Shown here: piece by piece, positions 12,901 through 28,900 of the stretch | Numbering within the stretch: the first letter of the stretch is position 1 | Layout of the letters: every line of letters starts with the position of its first letter | Assembly (NCBI GenBank): GCA_029582155.1 | Contig: CM055902.1 | Coordinates: 17,763,011 to 17,827,010 of the forward strand | Length of the DNA: 64,000 nt | From: Panopea generosa | Taxonomy: Eukaryota > Mollusca > Bivalvia > Adapedonta > Hiatellidae | Direction: 5' to 3' | The notes under the pieces: generated by a model | Database searches by the model: none | Told to the model about the DNA's origin: nothing | The model's input: the letters and a program-made list of their open reading frames with translations, nothing else | Program-made: the position numbers and the translations under genes

Positions 12901-13914
12901 TGTCTTTGATTTTGTCTGCAGACTATGGTGTGGACTTTGTCACACCGAATGCCCAGAATTTGGACGGAACTGACACTCTAGCTGTAAACCTGCATCTCGT
13001 CTTGAAAAACGGACTGGCATCCAAATTGACGTCGTATCATTGTCTTGTTAAAGGTAAAACTCAGCGTGTATGATAAATATAAAATATATTGCCTTCATGC
13101 AAGTTTTGATTCGGTAAGGGTTAACGGAAGAAAAACAATTATGACACAAATGGTTGTATTACAATAGTAACATATCATTTGTTCATAACAGTAAATTGGT
13201 TAACAATAATTCTGTATTTCTTTCATTTTTTCTTTTTTTGTGGATAACGTAAAAGCCAGTAATCAGATGGTTTAGTGAATGATAAATTGAGATATGCCTC
13301 AACATGTAAATATGTTTTATTATCACATGCCTTTTTCAGCAAAGAGCCATGTGAAATAGTTTATCAAGGGCTTGAGCATATGTCAGTGTTAAAAAATAAA
13401 GAAAAATAGACGATTAAAAAAACAAACACTGTGCTCTTATCAAAACAACATCAACTCTCAGCTATCATCTTTTGTAATTGCACAAAATTTCGGATTTCAC
13501 AAGTTTTAGAAATATAAAGTTGAAACAAAATGGTATGTATCAATTTACAAACATACATTCCAAAACCTAATTATCAAAACACTGAGATTCTGTCCATTTT
13601 AGATTCTATCGATGGTGGGGCCACTGCCGTGCTGGACGCTTCGCTAAACACCGAAACAGCGTTTTTATCGTGCACAATATCAGTACCGACTGCCTCCAAG
13701 AGGTCTTGGGTGTGTGCTTCCTTCAATCGTATAACTGAATTCGGCTGTCAAAGCATCGTGTTTTATGAACTCGCACCTGAAGTTGTAAACAACAAAATTG
13801 TTTTTTCATCTTCTGGTATGTTTTGGTTTGTTTCTAAAGATGCTTTATGCATTTTGAGTATTGAAGTACATTTATTATCCGGTTTTTGTACTGGATTATT
13901 TTCGCGTTTGATTA

Positions 13915-13989
<75 letters not shown>

Positions 13990-16900
13990 CAACATTTTTG
14001 AAGAGTCACTGCAAAGGTCAAGGATTTTTGTTCAAATTAGAAATCCTTATCTACAATGTATATGTTATCATCTTAGCTACGTTATATTCATAGTCAAGTG
14101 TGAATATTAAAATAATTACTTTTATGTATTGAATATCAATGAGCTATGAATATACATGCGCCACGTGCAGAATAAGTGCATTTGGTTTATAGCTTGATTC
14201 TTGATTCCTACTGGATGGTTTATGGCTTGATTTTTGTTTCCTATTAGTGTGTATATGATTTGATTCTTAATTCTTATTGTTTGGGTTATGGCTTGATTCT
14301 TGATTCCTATCGGTTGGTGAATTGCTTGATTCTTGTTCATATTGGTTGATTTATTGCTTGATTCTACTTGACTGTGTACCCGTAAGTTACGCCTAAGGTT
14401 GAAGATGGTAAACGGAACAGCAAAAGTAATGCCCCTTTTTCACAAATGACGTCAAGAACGTCAAGAACGTTTGGTAACTATAACGTTTTTATACTATGAT
14501 CAATCGCAAATCTCTGATTTATTCCAAAATTATGTCCAAAGCTAAATAAATACAGTTCATGTATATTGGTTCATGAAAAATGAACAACAAAATTATAAAA
14601 TTATATACAGATTCAATGAAGGGGTAACGTGACGAATGTAAATATTGTTTAATGTTGGCACTACTTTCCATATCATCGTTAAGTACAATCATCATCGTCA
14701 AAATTAACTTAATGTGCAAATTTTTCTTTTTCTACTGTAGGAGATACAGTGTCAGTGACTTTTAACAAAGGGGCAATTCTTTCCTCGGCTACAATGTGTA
14801 GCCAATTCTTCGCGGATGTTTCAAAGCTCGGTACAAATCCGTTATGCAGTTGGAACCGAGAGAAAACTTCACTGGCAATTCGTCTTGGCGACCAATCCAC
14901 TTTAATATCAAGTACGTACATCCATATTCTTTGAACAAAACATCGGCTATTTTGAACTGATTTGGTCAGTTTGCTTTGATAGTTCGAATGTCTTTAAATA
15001 TAAAATACAGCACAATAGAATAAACAAACTCTTCTCACGACGGAGACATGATGATAATGATTAACCAATAAAATTCGGACATCATTTGTGACATCGTGTA
15101 AATAATTGGATTTAAATGTTGTAGTTGAGTTGTTAAGCAGTCTACGTAACTACGTATGAATATAGGTAAAAGCAAACTAGAGAACAGACACATGCACCGT
15201 TTGATATTGACGTTGATTGATTCAACATAACTCAGGTTCCTCTTACTTAAACCATATATTGGTTTTGTAAGATACTATTATAACTAAAACATCAAATGAA
15301 GGTTTTCAAATTAAATTGCTAAATCAATCTCTAATTGTTGATGATTTTGTATCTGGGTTCAAGTTTAGACATTATATTTTATATAAATTTGCATACATAA
15401 AATGCCATACTCTTTGGTAATAATCATTGCAAGAGATAATGTTTTTGTTCAGATTTAAAAAATGAAAATGAATTTAACCATAGCTCTAGAAAGATGGTGG
15501 AAAGTTGTAAGTTTAACCAGTTAGAACTGTATATACCGTTTACAAGGTCAGTGCAACAGCAATCACCACCGTTGTTGATTGTTAACTATGTTCAAGAATC
15601 GGTAGAGTTCTATGTGAAACATTGCATCTTATACTTGGTGATTTCAATTTAGATCTGGATTTCAATTAAGATTTATCTTAAATAAAAAATAGGACGTTCG
15701 AGCATCCATGTAATTCAGTGCTGAAGTATTTTATTGTGATTCGATTAGTTACATTTTATTATGTTAATAATGTCGATTATTAAAGGCGATTTATCATTAC
15801 TAAAGCAAAGCTTTCTATTTTAAATTACATATGACAAAATATACGTACATACAAAGTTCTCTGCTTTGACTGTCCTTGGACTGTTATCATTTTATGGTGA
15901 TGATTGTTGCTTTATACCAGAAACATGACAAAACGGTGGGAAAACGTGTGTATTAGTTAAACATTTAGTTATTCGATGTTCTGTCAAGGACAATTTCCTT
16001 TTACGTCTTGTTTTTCGAAAATACTAAACATCAACAAAAAACTTTCTTTCCAGATATTTTTCGTATTCGGGATAAATAATCAGATACATAAAACGAGTTT
16101 CTTTCCCGGTAAATATTCTTGGTAAGGCAGCATAAACGATAATATAAACAAAACAAATGTATCTTTGAATTGAACATCAGAACAAGCGTGCTGGCATTCG
16201 TGATACACCCAAGTTTTAAAAATTGGATCAGTACTCAATCAATACCAAAGAAACAAATGTAAATGAAATTAAAAAATAACTTTTTATTTTGGCAGAGTAA
16301 AGAATATTCGATCTAAAATCTATTTATAATATACACTTTCCTTAAATACTAAAACTTATCTAAATATAATTTAAGGGACGATTCAGAAGTAATGAGGTTG
16401 TTGCTTTAAAGAAAACGATGTAAAAAGTGCTTGAATAAAAGAATGCTGTAATAAATTTTATGAACTGTGCTGCGAACTAAGTATACGTTACAATACAGTG
16501 CACATGGTAATACAGAATAAATAGTATACATGTAAGTGCTTGCAGGGTTTCCTAATTGCTAAAAAGAGTATGAGTGAAGCGACGTCGAGTAAAAGTAGGA
16601 AAATAACATGTAAAATAAATTGACGTCGCCATCTGGCCTGCGGCAGATAGGCGTACATGACATGTTTGAAATACTTGTTACTGTTTTATTTAAATATATA
16701 TATTTTTTCTTCGTACTTTGCGTACGCTTTGCAGTTAGATTAAATATAATACATGTAAAACTCCATGTCATGTTCATATTATGGGATTTGTCCACGAACT
16801 TTTGGATAATCCCTCGTACGTCAAAATGTCTGTAACAATTAAAGTAAATACATCATATATTACAATTAGTAAAAATCTAGTTTGAAATTTAAGAAGTCCG

Positions 16901-19900
16901 ATTTTAACCTTTCAGCGTCACGTGAAGTACACTTCCGTCACGTTCCATACAAATGCTTTGATAGGTTATAGCATGTGTAACACTGATTGTAGAATGCGGA
17001 CTAGGCTTCATTATGATATTGTTTTCATTTTGATATTCCCAAAAACGTTATAGTTATGAGACAAGTCATCCCTCGTAACTGTATAAAAGAGTCATAAATA
17101 AAAGTTTGCGTTTGCAATCCGGCGTTTGGAAAATTTTCTAAAATGTTGACTTATTCAGTGACACAGACTTGTAATTAACCGTCTCAAATATAGACGAATA
17201 TACGACCAACAGGAGAAGAAATTAAACCACAAAGACAGCATAAACATAATAAACAGAATGATACTCGTTATAAAGATACCGCCATTGTCAGTAACCAAAC
17301 TACCAATTAGAGAAGCGAAAACCTGATTAACGGCTGCACCAAGCCTCCCTCTTTCCTCTATGTGACATCATAACATTAGCTTATGTATTTTCTGCTCGTT
17401 TTTTTTCAGGTGATACTCTTGAACTAGTATCGGGATTCAAATCTTATACGGGAGCCTACTCGCGAGAAACAGCAACGATAACTCTTTCTGTGGAATATCC
17501 TGAGATGACGTATCCACTTGAGGTGGCGCCGGATGGTTTCTGGCCATCCAAATTGCCAATGAACGCTAACGGATTTGTGACTTTAGCACTTAAGATAGTC
17601 CGATCACCTGCAAATAGGCGTCCTTCCTCAATTGTATGGAAGGTCAATACAGTTATTCAAGGTAACCCTAAAATTGTACTTTACGTTTGGCAATAATATC
17701 CTCGTTCGGTCATCACCCATTTTGCTGAATTTAATCAAATATTTAAAATGCGTTGCATGCGAATTATTGTTTTTCATTTAACCTAATTAATTCCTTGACT
17801 TTTGTAACAAATATGTACATACTATGATAATTTGTAATAATAAATGCTACAATATTTTAATTTATTTAAAGCACACCGAGAACACTTACGTTTTTGTAGA
17901 CCATAAATAGCATGGGGTTTTACCAGGTTGCCCTGTGCACATTGACATAAGTATGCGCTGGCAAAATATACAGTTACAGAACTGTGAATAATTTTTGAAG
18001 CCCATGTCAAATAAGTAGTATTTATGTATAGTAGATAAAATGGTTCAACATTCGAATACCTATTTTATTTAGAGACTGGAAATGACAAGACCAATCTAGA
18101 CGTCGCAGTGGGAGAACCAGGTGATTACTTGGTAGAAGTTACAGCAAGAGACTTTCTTGGTGGTAGTGCAGTCATAACACACACCATTGTAAAACTTGAG
18201 TTAAGGCTTCCATCTGTGCAGCTCAAACCACTTCGTATGAACACCTTGCCTAACGGGGAACTGTCTGTCCATCCTTATTCTGTGTAAGTGTAGCAAAATA
18301 CGCGCTGATCGCATTTAATATTTGATTGCGTTATGATATAAAAAATACATGACTTGCATCTTGAGACAAATTAAAAAGTATTGATAGATCAATCTGTATC
18401 TACGCAATTATACTGTAAAGGCATAGTACCACCATTGGGAATGCTTCCGTGATGAAGTCGCATAATGGCGGTTATAAATACTCCTTGTTCCTTCTTCTTG
18501 GTTTCTTCTTCATTTTCCTTATTTCAATGCTTATTTTTTTTTATTAGAATGGCATAATTTATGTATTTTGAACATTTTGACAGCATTATCATGTTTGAAT
18601 TGTGAATTTAGAAAAAAATGATGCTTGGAGATTGGTGTATGAATACATGATTTCGGAAGTCTACTTTCACTTTGTCAACAGTGTACACACTAAACAGGAA
18701 ACATTTTTTATATGACACATGACCCCTACTTTTCTCATCATAGTTTGATAGTGCAGAGGCTGACAAACAGTAAAATGTAAGTTTCACTTCTTTCATTTGT
18801 GTCTCTCTATGAATGACAAGCCTTGATACGTTTATTATTAGCTAACTAATAAAGAAAAAAACAATCAATGGTGGGGTTACACCTTAATGTTTTTAGCTTA
18901 ATTCTGCATATTAATTTGTTGTGAGTGTTTTCTTTCTTCGAAATGTAAATTAATCAGTTAGTTGTATTTGTACATGGAGAGTGAGTTTTGAATTCTCATT
19001 CCTATTGGCGATTGGTTTATATATGTTGTGTTGTTACACATTAAGTCAAATATATTTAATCAATAATTCCAATTATCATGCTTTCTTTATGTGGCTTTTT
19101 GGATCAACATTGATTGGATACTAATGCATTAAAAGTTTATCTAAACAAAGAATACGAAAGCTATGTTGTCAGACTGGAAGTATTTCGTTACTCGTCTAAA
19201 GGATACCTTGAATGCGCAGAACACAACCAAAAGATGAAAATAGCAGATTCTGTTTTATAAAATCTGTTCGTGAGCGGTAATGCAATATGCGACAGCCTCC
19301 AACCCTAGCACCGGCCTCAGTGGTCACACAACTGAATTGCTTATTAATTCCAAGGAATCAGAAGAAAAAAAAACAAGTGAAAGTAAACGGCGAATTTTTA
19401 CTGCAGCCTCACATCACGTGAACAGTTTAAGTTCATTTTAAGCCCAGCCTTACTCTAACCTTAATAACCTCCCTTATTGAAGAGTTGCATACTTCAATAC
19501 TGAGCGCCGAAAAGCGAACTCAAACTGAATTGTATCTAATGTGTGTGTCAGAAATAGATATGAGATGGTTTGAAATAAAAGTAGAAACTTCAAAATATAT
19601 GCATTGGAAGCATTTTCTAGTAATGCTGATATCTTTAATAGATTTGTTATTGGCACGAGTATTGAATACGTCGGTCCCCGGACCTTGTACAAGCTCCAGT
19701 GGATGAGAAACGACGAAAACAAGACCGGCCTTTATACGTACACTTCGGATAAATTGGAAAACACCAAAGATATGTGTACGTAGTCTAGATTTATAGATCT
19801 AAACGTTTTCAGTAGAATACCTTCCATAGATTCCAAAGTGATATTATTCGGAAGATTTCTTTTACAAAAACATGACTATCCCTAACGTGACTGCCCATCG

Positions 19901-22900
19901 TTAGATTGACCACTTTCCGTCCGTAAATAGTATACTGTACAGAACAGCTAACCCGCCGGTTTGTATTTCCAATATCTTTGTTTTTGATATATTGAGCAGC
20001 GTTATCAAAATGTATATACGACACCAACAGTATTAATATTTTCATTTTATATGGTCTAAATGTTCTGTCTTATTGACGTCCAAATTTTCAAGGAAATTGC
20101 GTTGATAATTTTTTAAGAAAAAAAACATAAAATGTCAGGTGGCGGGTTAGCTGTTCCGTTCAATATACTTTATCTATCCCGTTCTGATGTGTATGATGTC
20201 AATACAACTTAGCCTTGATTGATATTCATAATTACCTAAGATCATTCATTTGTTTACCTAAACGGCATCGCTCACAAGTTGTTCCTTTACTTTATTCCTT
20301 TATTCAGGTTCTGCAGGTATCAAGGTTCTAGGTTCATTCTGCATATTCATTTGTTGATGTATTTTTTTAAATCTGTATGTTAATTTGTTGTTTTTGTGCA
20401 TGTAGAGTGAACCTGGAATCTTCCTTCCTGTTGGCATCGAATAACCTATAATCTGTTGGTACACCGTAAAACCCTATTCATTCATTCATTCCTTTATTCA
20501 GTCGCCTTAATTTCTTTATATCGTGCCACTTAAAATTTTCGCCAAACGCTGTTTTGCAACCGGTTATAAGATATTATTGGTGTTTTTTTTTTTAACTGAT
20601 AACCAAATACCGTTATGTATGTTTACGAGGAATTCGCATGCATTTCTTTAACGGATTGTTATATTTCCGATTCACTAACGCATTTTAATAGTTAATAGCT
20701 TATTGCTACTTTTTATGTTGGTTAAACAATTGATGACATACATTTTAAAATATCACTTTTTAAAGTTATCAGTGACTGTTATTGTTAATTTTGCCATGAC
20801 CTTCAAATATGGATATTAACTGTTGTTTCATACATTCTGCATGTGTTCTATTCCTATTATAAGAATATTCCTGTGTCTACAATGTCCAGCTGAAATACAT
20901 TCATTTAATGAAATAAAATTTGTTTTAAAAACACTATTGTAAAGAGTCGCTAAAAGCTACCGGTATCAACATAAAAAATGGAGATTTTCACTAAACTGGT
21001 GCTTGAATGTTCAACATCAGAAAAGAATATCAATGCCTATTATGAGTCTCAAACCGAAACTCTCATGTCAGTCTCATTTAAACATTTAGAATGAAACAAT
21101 CGCACTCTGCTTCGTAATTACTGGTCAATCCAAACTTAACATGCACGTATCAAGACTGTGGATATATTCAAAAGGCGATATTGTCTATTTGATTGTTTCG
21201 TCTCACGTTTCAATTTTTCGTCCTAGGTGGTGATTCTGTAATTTATAAACTCCGGCTGTATACAAAAGATGACGCCAGTCTTTATACTGAAGATGCAATC
21301 ACAGTCAACATAGTGTGCAGACATGTAGTGGCTCAAATTTTAGGTGAGTAACTATCTATCTATGTAAGTAACAGTTCGAGAATACCTTTAAAAATATTTA
21401 CCTAAGATAAGTCACAACTTACAAAAATTGAACCATTTTTTTACCTTCATATACAAAACCATTCCATTTACTATCAGTTCCCTATGTCTAAATGGTAGGT
21501 ACCATCTATATATATGTATGTGACATAGTGACACAATATACTAAATCACCATATGTACACTGTACTGTACGTCTCACTACACAGGTATGTCCCTTTTTAG
21601 CCACGGTAACATGATTCTTGCGCTTAAAAAAACTCCTTTGTAATTTGGTTAGACAATTTTTAAAAATGGTTCATAAAAGGCAAGCATAATCAATACTATC
21701 TAATAAAAGGCAAGCATAATAAAAAAATATCTAATAAAAGGCAAACATAATTAATAATATCTAATAAAAGGCAAGCATAATCAATAATATCTAATAAAAG
21801 GCGAGCATAATCAATAATATCTAATAAAGGCAAGCATAATCAATAATATCTAATGAAGGCCAGCATAATAAAAAATATCCAATAAAAGGCAAGCATAATC
21901 AATAATATCTAATAAAGGCAAGCATAATCAATAATATCGAATAAAGGCAAGCATAATAAAAAAAATCCAATAAAAGGCAAGCATAATCAATAATATTTAA
22001 TAAAGGCAAGCATAATCAATAACATCTAATAAAGGCAAGCATAATCAATAATATCTAATAAAGGCAAGCATAATCAATAATATCTAACAAAAGGCAAGCA
22101 TAATCAATAATATCTAATAAAAGGCAAGCATAATCAACAATATCTAATAAAAGGCAAGCATAATCAATAATATCTAATAAAAGGAGAGCATAATCAATAA
22201 TATCTAATAAAAGGCAAGCATAATCAATAATATCTAATAAAAGGAGAGCATAATCAATAACATCTAATAAAGGCAAGCATAATCAATAACATCTAATAAA
22301 GGCAAGCATAATCAACAATATCTAATAAAAGGCAAGCATAATCAATAATATCTAATAAAAGGAGAGCATAATCAATAATATCTAATAAAAGGCGAGCATA
22401 ATCAATAATATCTAATAAAGGCAAGCATAATCAATAATATCTAACAAAAGGCAAGCATAATCAATAATATCTAATAAAAGGCAAGCATAATCAACAATAT
22501 CTAATAAAAGGCAAGCATAATCAATAATATCTAATAAAAGCAAGCATAATCAATAACATCTAATAAAGGCAAGCATAATCAATAATATCTAATAAAAGGC
22601 AAGCATAATCAATAATATCTAATAAAAGGGGAACATAATCAATAACATCTAATAAAGGCAAGCATAATCAATTACATCTAATAAAGGCAAGCATAATCAA
22701 TAATATCTAATAAAAGGCAAGAATAATCAATAACATCTAATAAAGGCAAGCATAATCAATAACATCTAATAAAGGCAAGCATAATCAATAACATCTAATA
22801 AAGGCAAGCATAATGAATAACATCTAATAAAGGCAAGCATAATGAATAACATCTAATAAAGGCAAGCATAATGAATAACATCTAATAAAGGCAAGCATAA

Positions 22901-25900
22901 TGAATAACATCTAATAAAGGCAAGCATAATCAATAACATCTAATAAAAGGCAAGCATAATCAATAACATCTAATAAAGGCAAGCATAATCAATAACATCT
23001 AATAAAAGGCAAGCATAATCAATAACATCTAATAAAAGGCAAGCATAATCAATAACATCTAATAAAGGCAAGCATAATCAATAACATCTAATAAAAGGCA
23101 AGCATAATCAATAATATCTAATAAAGGCAAGCATAATCAATAATATCTAAAAAAGGCAAGCATAATAAATAACATCTAATAAAGGCAAGCATAATCAATA
23201 ATATCGAATAAAGGCAAGCATAATAAAAAAAATCCAATAAAAGGCAAGCATAATCAATAATATCTAATAAAGGCAAGCATAATCAATAACATCTAATAAA
23301 AGCAAGCATAATCAATAACATCTAATAAAAGGCGAGCATAATCAATAATATCTAATAAAGGCAAGCATAATCAATAATATCTAACAAAAGACAAGCATAA
23401 TCAATAATATCTAATAAAAGGCAAGCATAATCAACAATATCTAATAAAAGGCAAGCATAATCAATAATATCTAATAAAAGCAAGCATAATCAATAACATC
23501 TAATAAAGGCAAGCATAATCAATAATATCTAATAAAAGGCGAGCATAATCAATAATATCTAATAAAGGCAAGCATAATCAATAATATCTAATAAAAGGCA
23601 AGCATAATCAATAATATCTAATAAAGGCAAGCATAATCAATAATATCTAAAAAAGGCAAGCATAATCAATAACATCTAATAAAGGCAAGCATAATCAATA
23701 ATATCTAATAAAGGCAAGCATGATCAATAACATCTAATAAAAGGCAAGCATAATCAATAACATCTAATAAAGGCAAGCATAATCAATAATATCTAATAAA
23801 AGGCAAGCATAATCAATAATATCTAATAAAAGGCAAGCATAATCAATAACATCTAATAAAGGCAAGCATAATCAATAACATCTAATAAAGGCAAGCATAA
23901 TCAATAATATCTAATAAAAGGCGAGCATAATCAATAATATCTAATAAAGGCAAGCATAATCAATAATATCTAATAAAAGGCAAGCATAATCAATAACATC
24001 TAATAAAGACAAGCATAATCAATTATTTCTAATAAAAGGCGAGCATAATTAATAATATCTAATAAAAGGCGAGCATAATCAATAATATCTAATAAAAGGC
24101 AAGCATAATAAAAATATCTAATAAAAGGCGAGCATAATCAAAAATATCTAATAAAAGGCAAGCATAATCAATAATATCTAATAAAAGGCGAGCATAATCA
24201 ATAATATCTAATAAAGGCAAGCATAATCAATAATATCTAATAAAGGCAAGCATAATCAATAATATCTAATAAAGGCAAGCATAATCAATAATATCTAAAA
24301 AAAGGCAAGCATAATCAATAACATCTAATAAAGGCAAGCATAATCAATAATATCTAATAAAGGCAAGCATGATCAATAACATCTAATAAAAGGCAAGCAT
24401 AATCAATAACATCTAATAAAGGCAAGCATAATCAATAATATCTAATAAAAGGCAAGCATAATCAATAATATCTAATAAAAGGCAAGCATAATCAATAACA
24501 TCTAATAAAGGCAAGCATAATCAATAACATCTAATAAAGGCAAGCATAATCAATAATATCTAATAAAAGGCGAGCATAATCAATAATATCTAATAAAGGC
24601 AAGCATAATCAATAATATCTAATGAAAGGCAAGCATACTCAATAACATCTAATAAAGACAAGAATAATCAATTATTTCTAATAAAAGGCGAGCATAATTA
24701 ATAATATCTAATAAAAGGCGAGCATAATCAATAATATCTAATAAAAGGCAAGCATAATAAAAATATCTAATAAAAGGCGAGCATAATCAAAAATATCTAA
24801 TAAAAGGCAAGCATAATCAAAAATATCTAATAAAAGGCAAGCATAATCAAAAATATCTAATAAAAGGCGAGCATAATAAAAAATATCTAATAAAAGTCGA
24901 GCATAATCAATAATATCTAATAAAAGGCGAGCATAATCAATAATATCTAATAAAAGGCAAGCATAATCAATAATATCTAATAAAAGGCGAGCATAATCAA
25001 TTATTTCTAATAATAGGCGAGCATAATCAATAATATCTAATAAAAGGCGAGCATAATCAATAATATCTAATAAAAGGCAAGCATAATAAAAATATCTAAT
25101 AAAAGGCGAGCATAATCAAAAATATCTAATAAAAGGCAAGCATAATCAATAATATCTAATAAAAGGCAAGCATAATCAATAATATCTAATAAAGGCAAGC
25201 ATAATAAAAATATCTAATAAAAGGCGAGCATAATCAAAAATATCTAATAAATGGCAAGCATAATAAAAATATCTAATAAAAGGCAAGCATAATCAATAAC
25301 ATCTAATAAAGGCAAGCATAATAAAAATATCTAATAAAAGGCGAGCATAATCAAAAATATCTAATAAATGGCAAGCATAATCAGTAATATCTAATAAAAG
25401 GAGAGCATAATCAATAATATCTAATAAAAGGCAAGCATAATAAAAATATCTAATAAAAGGCGAGCATAATCAAAAATATCTAATAAAAGGCAAGCATAGT
25501 CAATAATATCTAATAAAAGGCGAGCATAATCAAAAATATCTAATAAAAGGCTAGCATAATAAAAAATATCTAATAAAAGGCGAGCATAATCAATAATATC
25601 TAATAAAAGGCTAGCATAATAAAAATATCTAATAAAGGCAAGCATAATCAATAATATCTAAGCGTAATTAAACTATCTAATAGAAGGCAAGCATAATCAA
25701 TAATATCTAATAAAAGGCGAGCATAATCAAAAATATCTAATAAAAGGCTAGCATAATAAAAAATATCTAATAAAAGGCGAGCATAATCAATAATATCTAA
25801 TAAAAGGCGAGCATAATAAAAATATCTAATAAAAGGCGAGCATAATCAATAATATCTAATAAAAGGCGAGCATAATCAATAATATCTAATAAAAGGCGAG

Positions 25901-28900
25901 CATAATCAATAATATCTAATAAAAGGCGAGCATAATCAATAATAGCTAATAACAGGCAAGCATAATAAAAATATCTAATAAAGGCAAGCATAATCAATAA
26001 TATCTAAGCGTAATTAAACTATCTAATAGAAGGCAAGCATAATCAATAATATCTAATAAAGGCAAACATAATAAAAATATCTAATAAAAGGCAAGCATAA
26101 TCAATAATATCTAATAACAGGCAAGCATAATCAATAATATTTAATAAAAGGCAAGCATAATAAAAATATCTAATAAAAGGCAAGCATAATCAATAATATC
26201 TAATTAAAATGTCCTTTTGACGCAGAGAACACAACCAATGCCAAACAACGAATCTCGGTTTGCCGCGGTTATATGATTCTTGCACTTAAAATAGTCCTAT
26301 GTAATTTAGTTAGAACTATTTTCAAAATGGTTCATAATGGTTGTAATTTCTTGCTGCAGATGAGTATAGCAAAAGCTTGCATAGCATATACTGCAATAAG
26401 ACACCACTGTAGTTAAAACGTTACTTAAATAGAATTTTAACAGCGGTATGTATTTCTGAGCATTTCATGATTTAGGGTATGTCTGTAAAAAAAAAAGCTG
26501 GCCAACATACCACCAGTTGTGCATTTTAATGTGATAATATATTCCTGCTATGAAAAACAAAATCCATGTTGAATATTTTTACCGCGTAAATCATAGACCT
26601 TATTTTATATAGAACAATGAAATAAATTCAACTGTGTAGTGAAACCTATATAACTCTAATTGATGAAACATAATAGGGAATATCACCAAATATTCTGGAT
26701 AAGACAGCATCTTCAGATAGCCAAACTATCATCAACATATATCTATACGCAGGAACTAATCTACAGATAGATATGCAACAGAATGACTTAGTTCACTATA
26801 CTACACTGTATCTGAAATGACACCACCACGGCATATTTTGAAATGAATATTCTTGGGAAGGTTGACTGATTAGAGTGGTTAGTATAATACATGTGTGACA
26901 TTTGCAAATTGCTTAATAAAAAAAGTAAGTAGTTTACTGTACTGTACTAATTGAACACATGTGAAAAATAGTTCTGTGTTGTATTTTCCGTTTATATGCT
27001 TCCTTTAGAATACTTATGTGTACGGGTGCATATAATCTATAAGAATGATTTTAGGAAGCAAAGAAGTCGATGTTCAAATAGGCTTGGACGTCGACATTTC
27101 TGTGGATGGAAGTTACTCGTTTGATCCAGATGGCGGAGAGCTGACGTATGCCTGGACCTGTGTATCTGGACAATTGGTAAATTAAAGTTAGAGACGTGCA
27201 CATAATATCATTTAAAATGGACATGACTGCATAATTCAGTAAAAACATTCATCGAATGTTTTGCCGATATTGCCTTAAATGTTACAACCTTACGATGATA
27301 TCATTTTAAAAGTGTTCAATCGATATCTAACGCAAATAAAGTGTAACTATATAGCAAGATCATAAACATGTTTATTTTTCATCAAATGTCATATTAAATT
27401 CTGAGACGTTCTAGCAAGCTCAGTCTCTTCAAAACGTTTTCTTTTGATTTTTAACAAGCATGAACATTTATGTCAACGACATCTTCAAACAATACAACAA
27501 CTGAAATAAAACAAACATGACATACACAAATTACAAACATGACAGAAGACGTAAACCTGCCTTCAAACGGCCAGTGACTTGGTAAGCCTGGTGGCGGTTA
27601 CTGGGGTGCTGAAGATTGCTTAACGTCTCACTACACAGTTACGTCCCTTTTTACGCTTACATTTAAAAAAAAAAGGCCTAAATAATTTGGTTTTGAAATA
27701 TTTTCAAAATGGTTCACAGTGGATGTTATTTCTTGCTGCAGATGAGTAGAGCAAAAATTGGCATAGCATATACTGCAATAAGACATCACTGGTGTTAAAA
27801 AATTGACTTTTAAAGGATTTCAACATATGCATGCATTTATGAGCATTTGAGAACTTCTTTTTTTTTAAATTATCTCAGGTTGTCACTTCACACTCTTTAA
27901 AAAAAACAAGTCAGCCAACCTACTAGTTATTGTGGTTATTTGTGGGTATATATTCCTGCAATGGAATAAAATGCTTTAAAAAATTTTTTATGTGGAATTA
28001 TTTTTACCATGGAAATCCTAGACCTTATTTTATATAGAACAAAGAACAAAATTCAACTGTGTAGTGAGACCTTACAGGTTCGTCCCACTTATATATAGGT
28101 GTAGCAGATACTCCAGCGTGCTCATTCTTGTTCAGCTTTATTCATTTCAGTATCAAACGATTACTTGATAAAACATAGCAACAATTAATATTCAGTCATG
28201 TTTATAAGGAAACTAAAAGTATCTGTTTCATATTTTCTTTTCTTAACTCCTGACCTATATATTACCTGCATATTTTTGTCTACACAGACACAACGCACAT
28301 CACTAATTGCAATACAACATAGTGCTTTTTTAAAGTAAAATGTTTGTGTTTTTATTTTCATTAAGGTGTTTATGATACTGATACGGACATGTGCTTAATC
28401 ATAATTTCTTCTAATTTCAGAATTGTATGAAAACACTTAAGATGGAAAGGGAAAGTTTATCCTCTAAATTAACATTGTCTCCGTCCAGAATGACTGCTGG
28501 TCACACGTATGTGTTCACATTGACCGTATCGACGGTCAAATCCGAACAAACGTACACCGGTACAGCACGCATGACGTATAACGCAGCAGCTGGAAAGATG
28601 CAAACGGTAAGTTAACGTACGTACACCGGTACAGCACATGTGACATAAAGCGCGGCAGTAGGAAGTATGCAAACGGTAAGTTAACGTACACCGGTACAGC
28701 ACACGTGACATATAGCGCGGCAGCTGGAAGTATGCAAACGGTTAGTTAACGTACACCAGTACAGCACATGTGACGTATAGTGCAGCAGCTGGAAGTATGC
28801 AAACGGTAAGTTAACGTACACCGGTACAGCACACGTGACATATATCGCGACAGCAGAAAGTATGCAAACGGTAAGTAAACGTACACCTATACAGCACACG

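Noticed and set aside
19474-19722. Open frames overlapping exon 11 on both strands
   Set aside because: Shadows; the phase-matched exon 19642-19775 explains the coding signal.
21674-26205. CRISPR-like array
   Set aside because: Units are directly adjacent with no unique spacers, and the window is eukaryotic.
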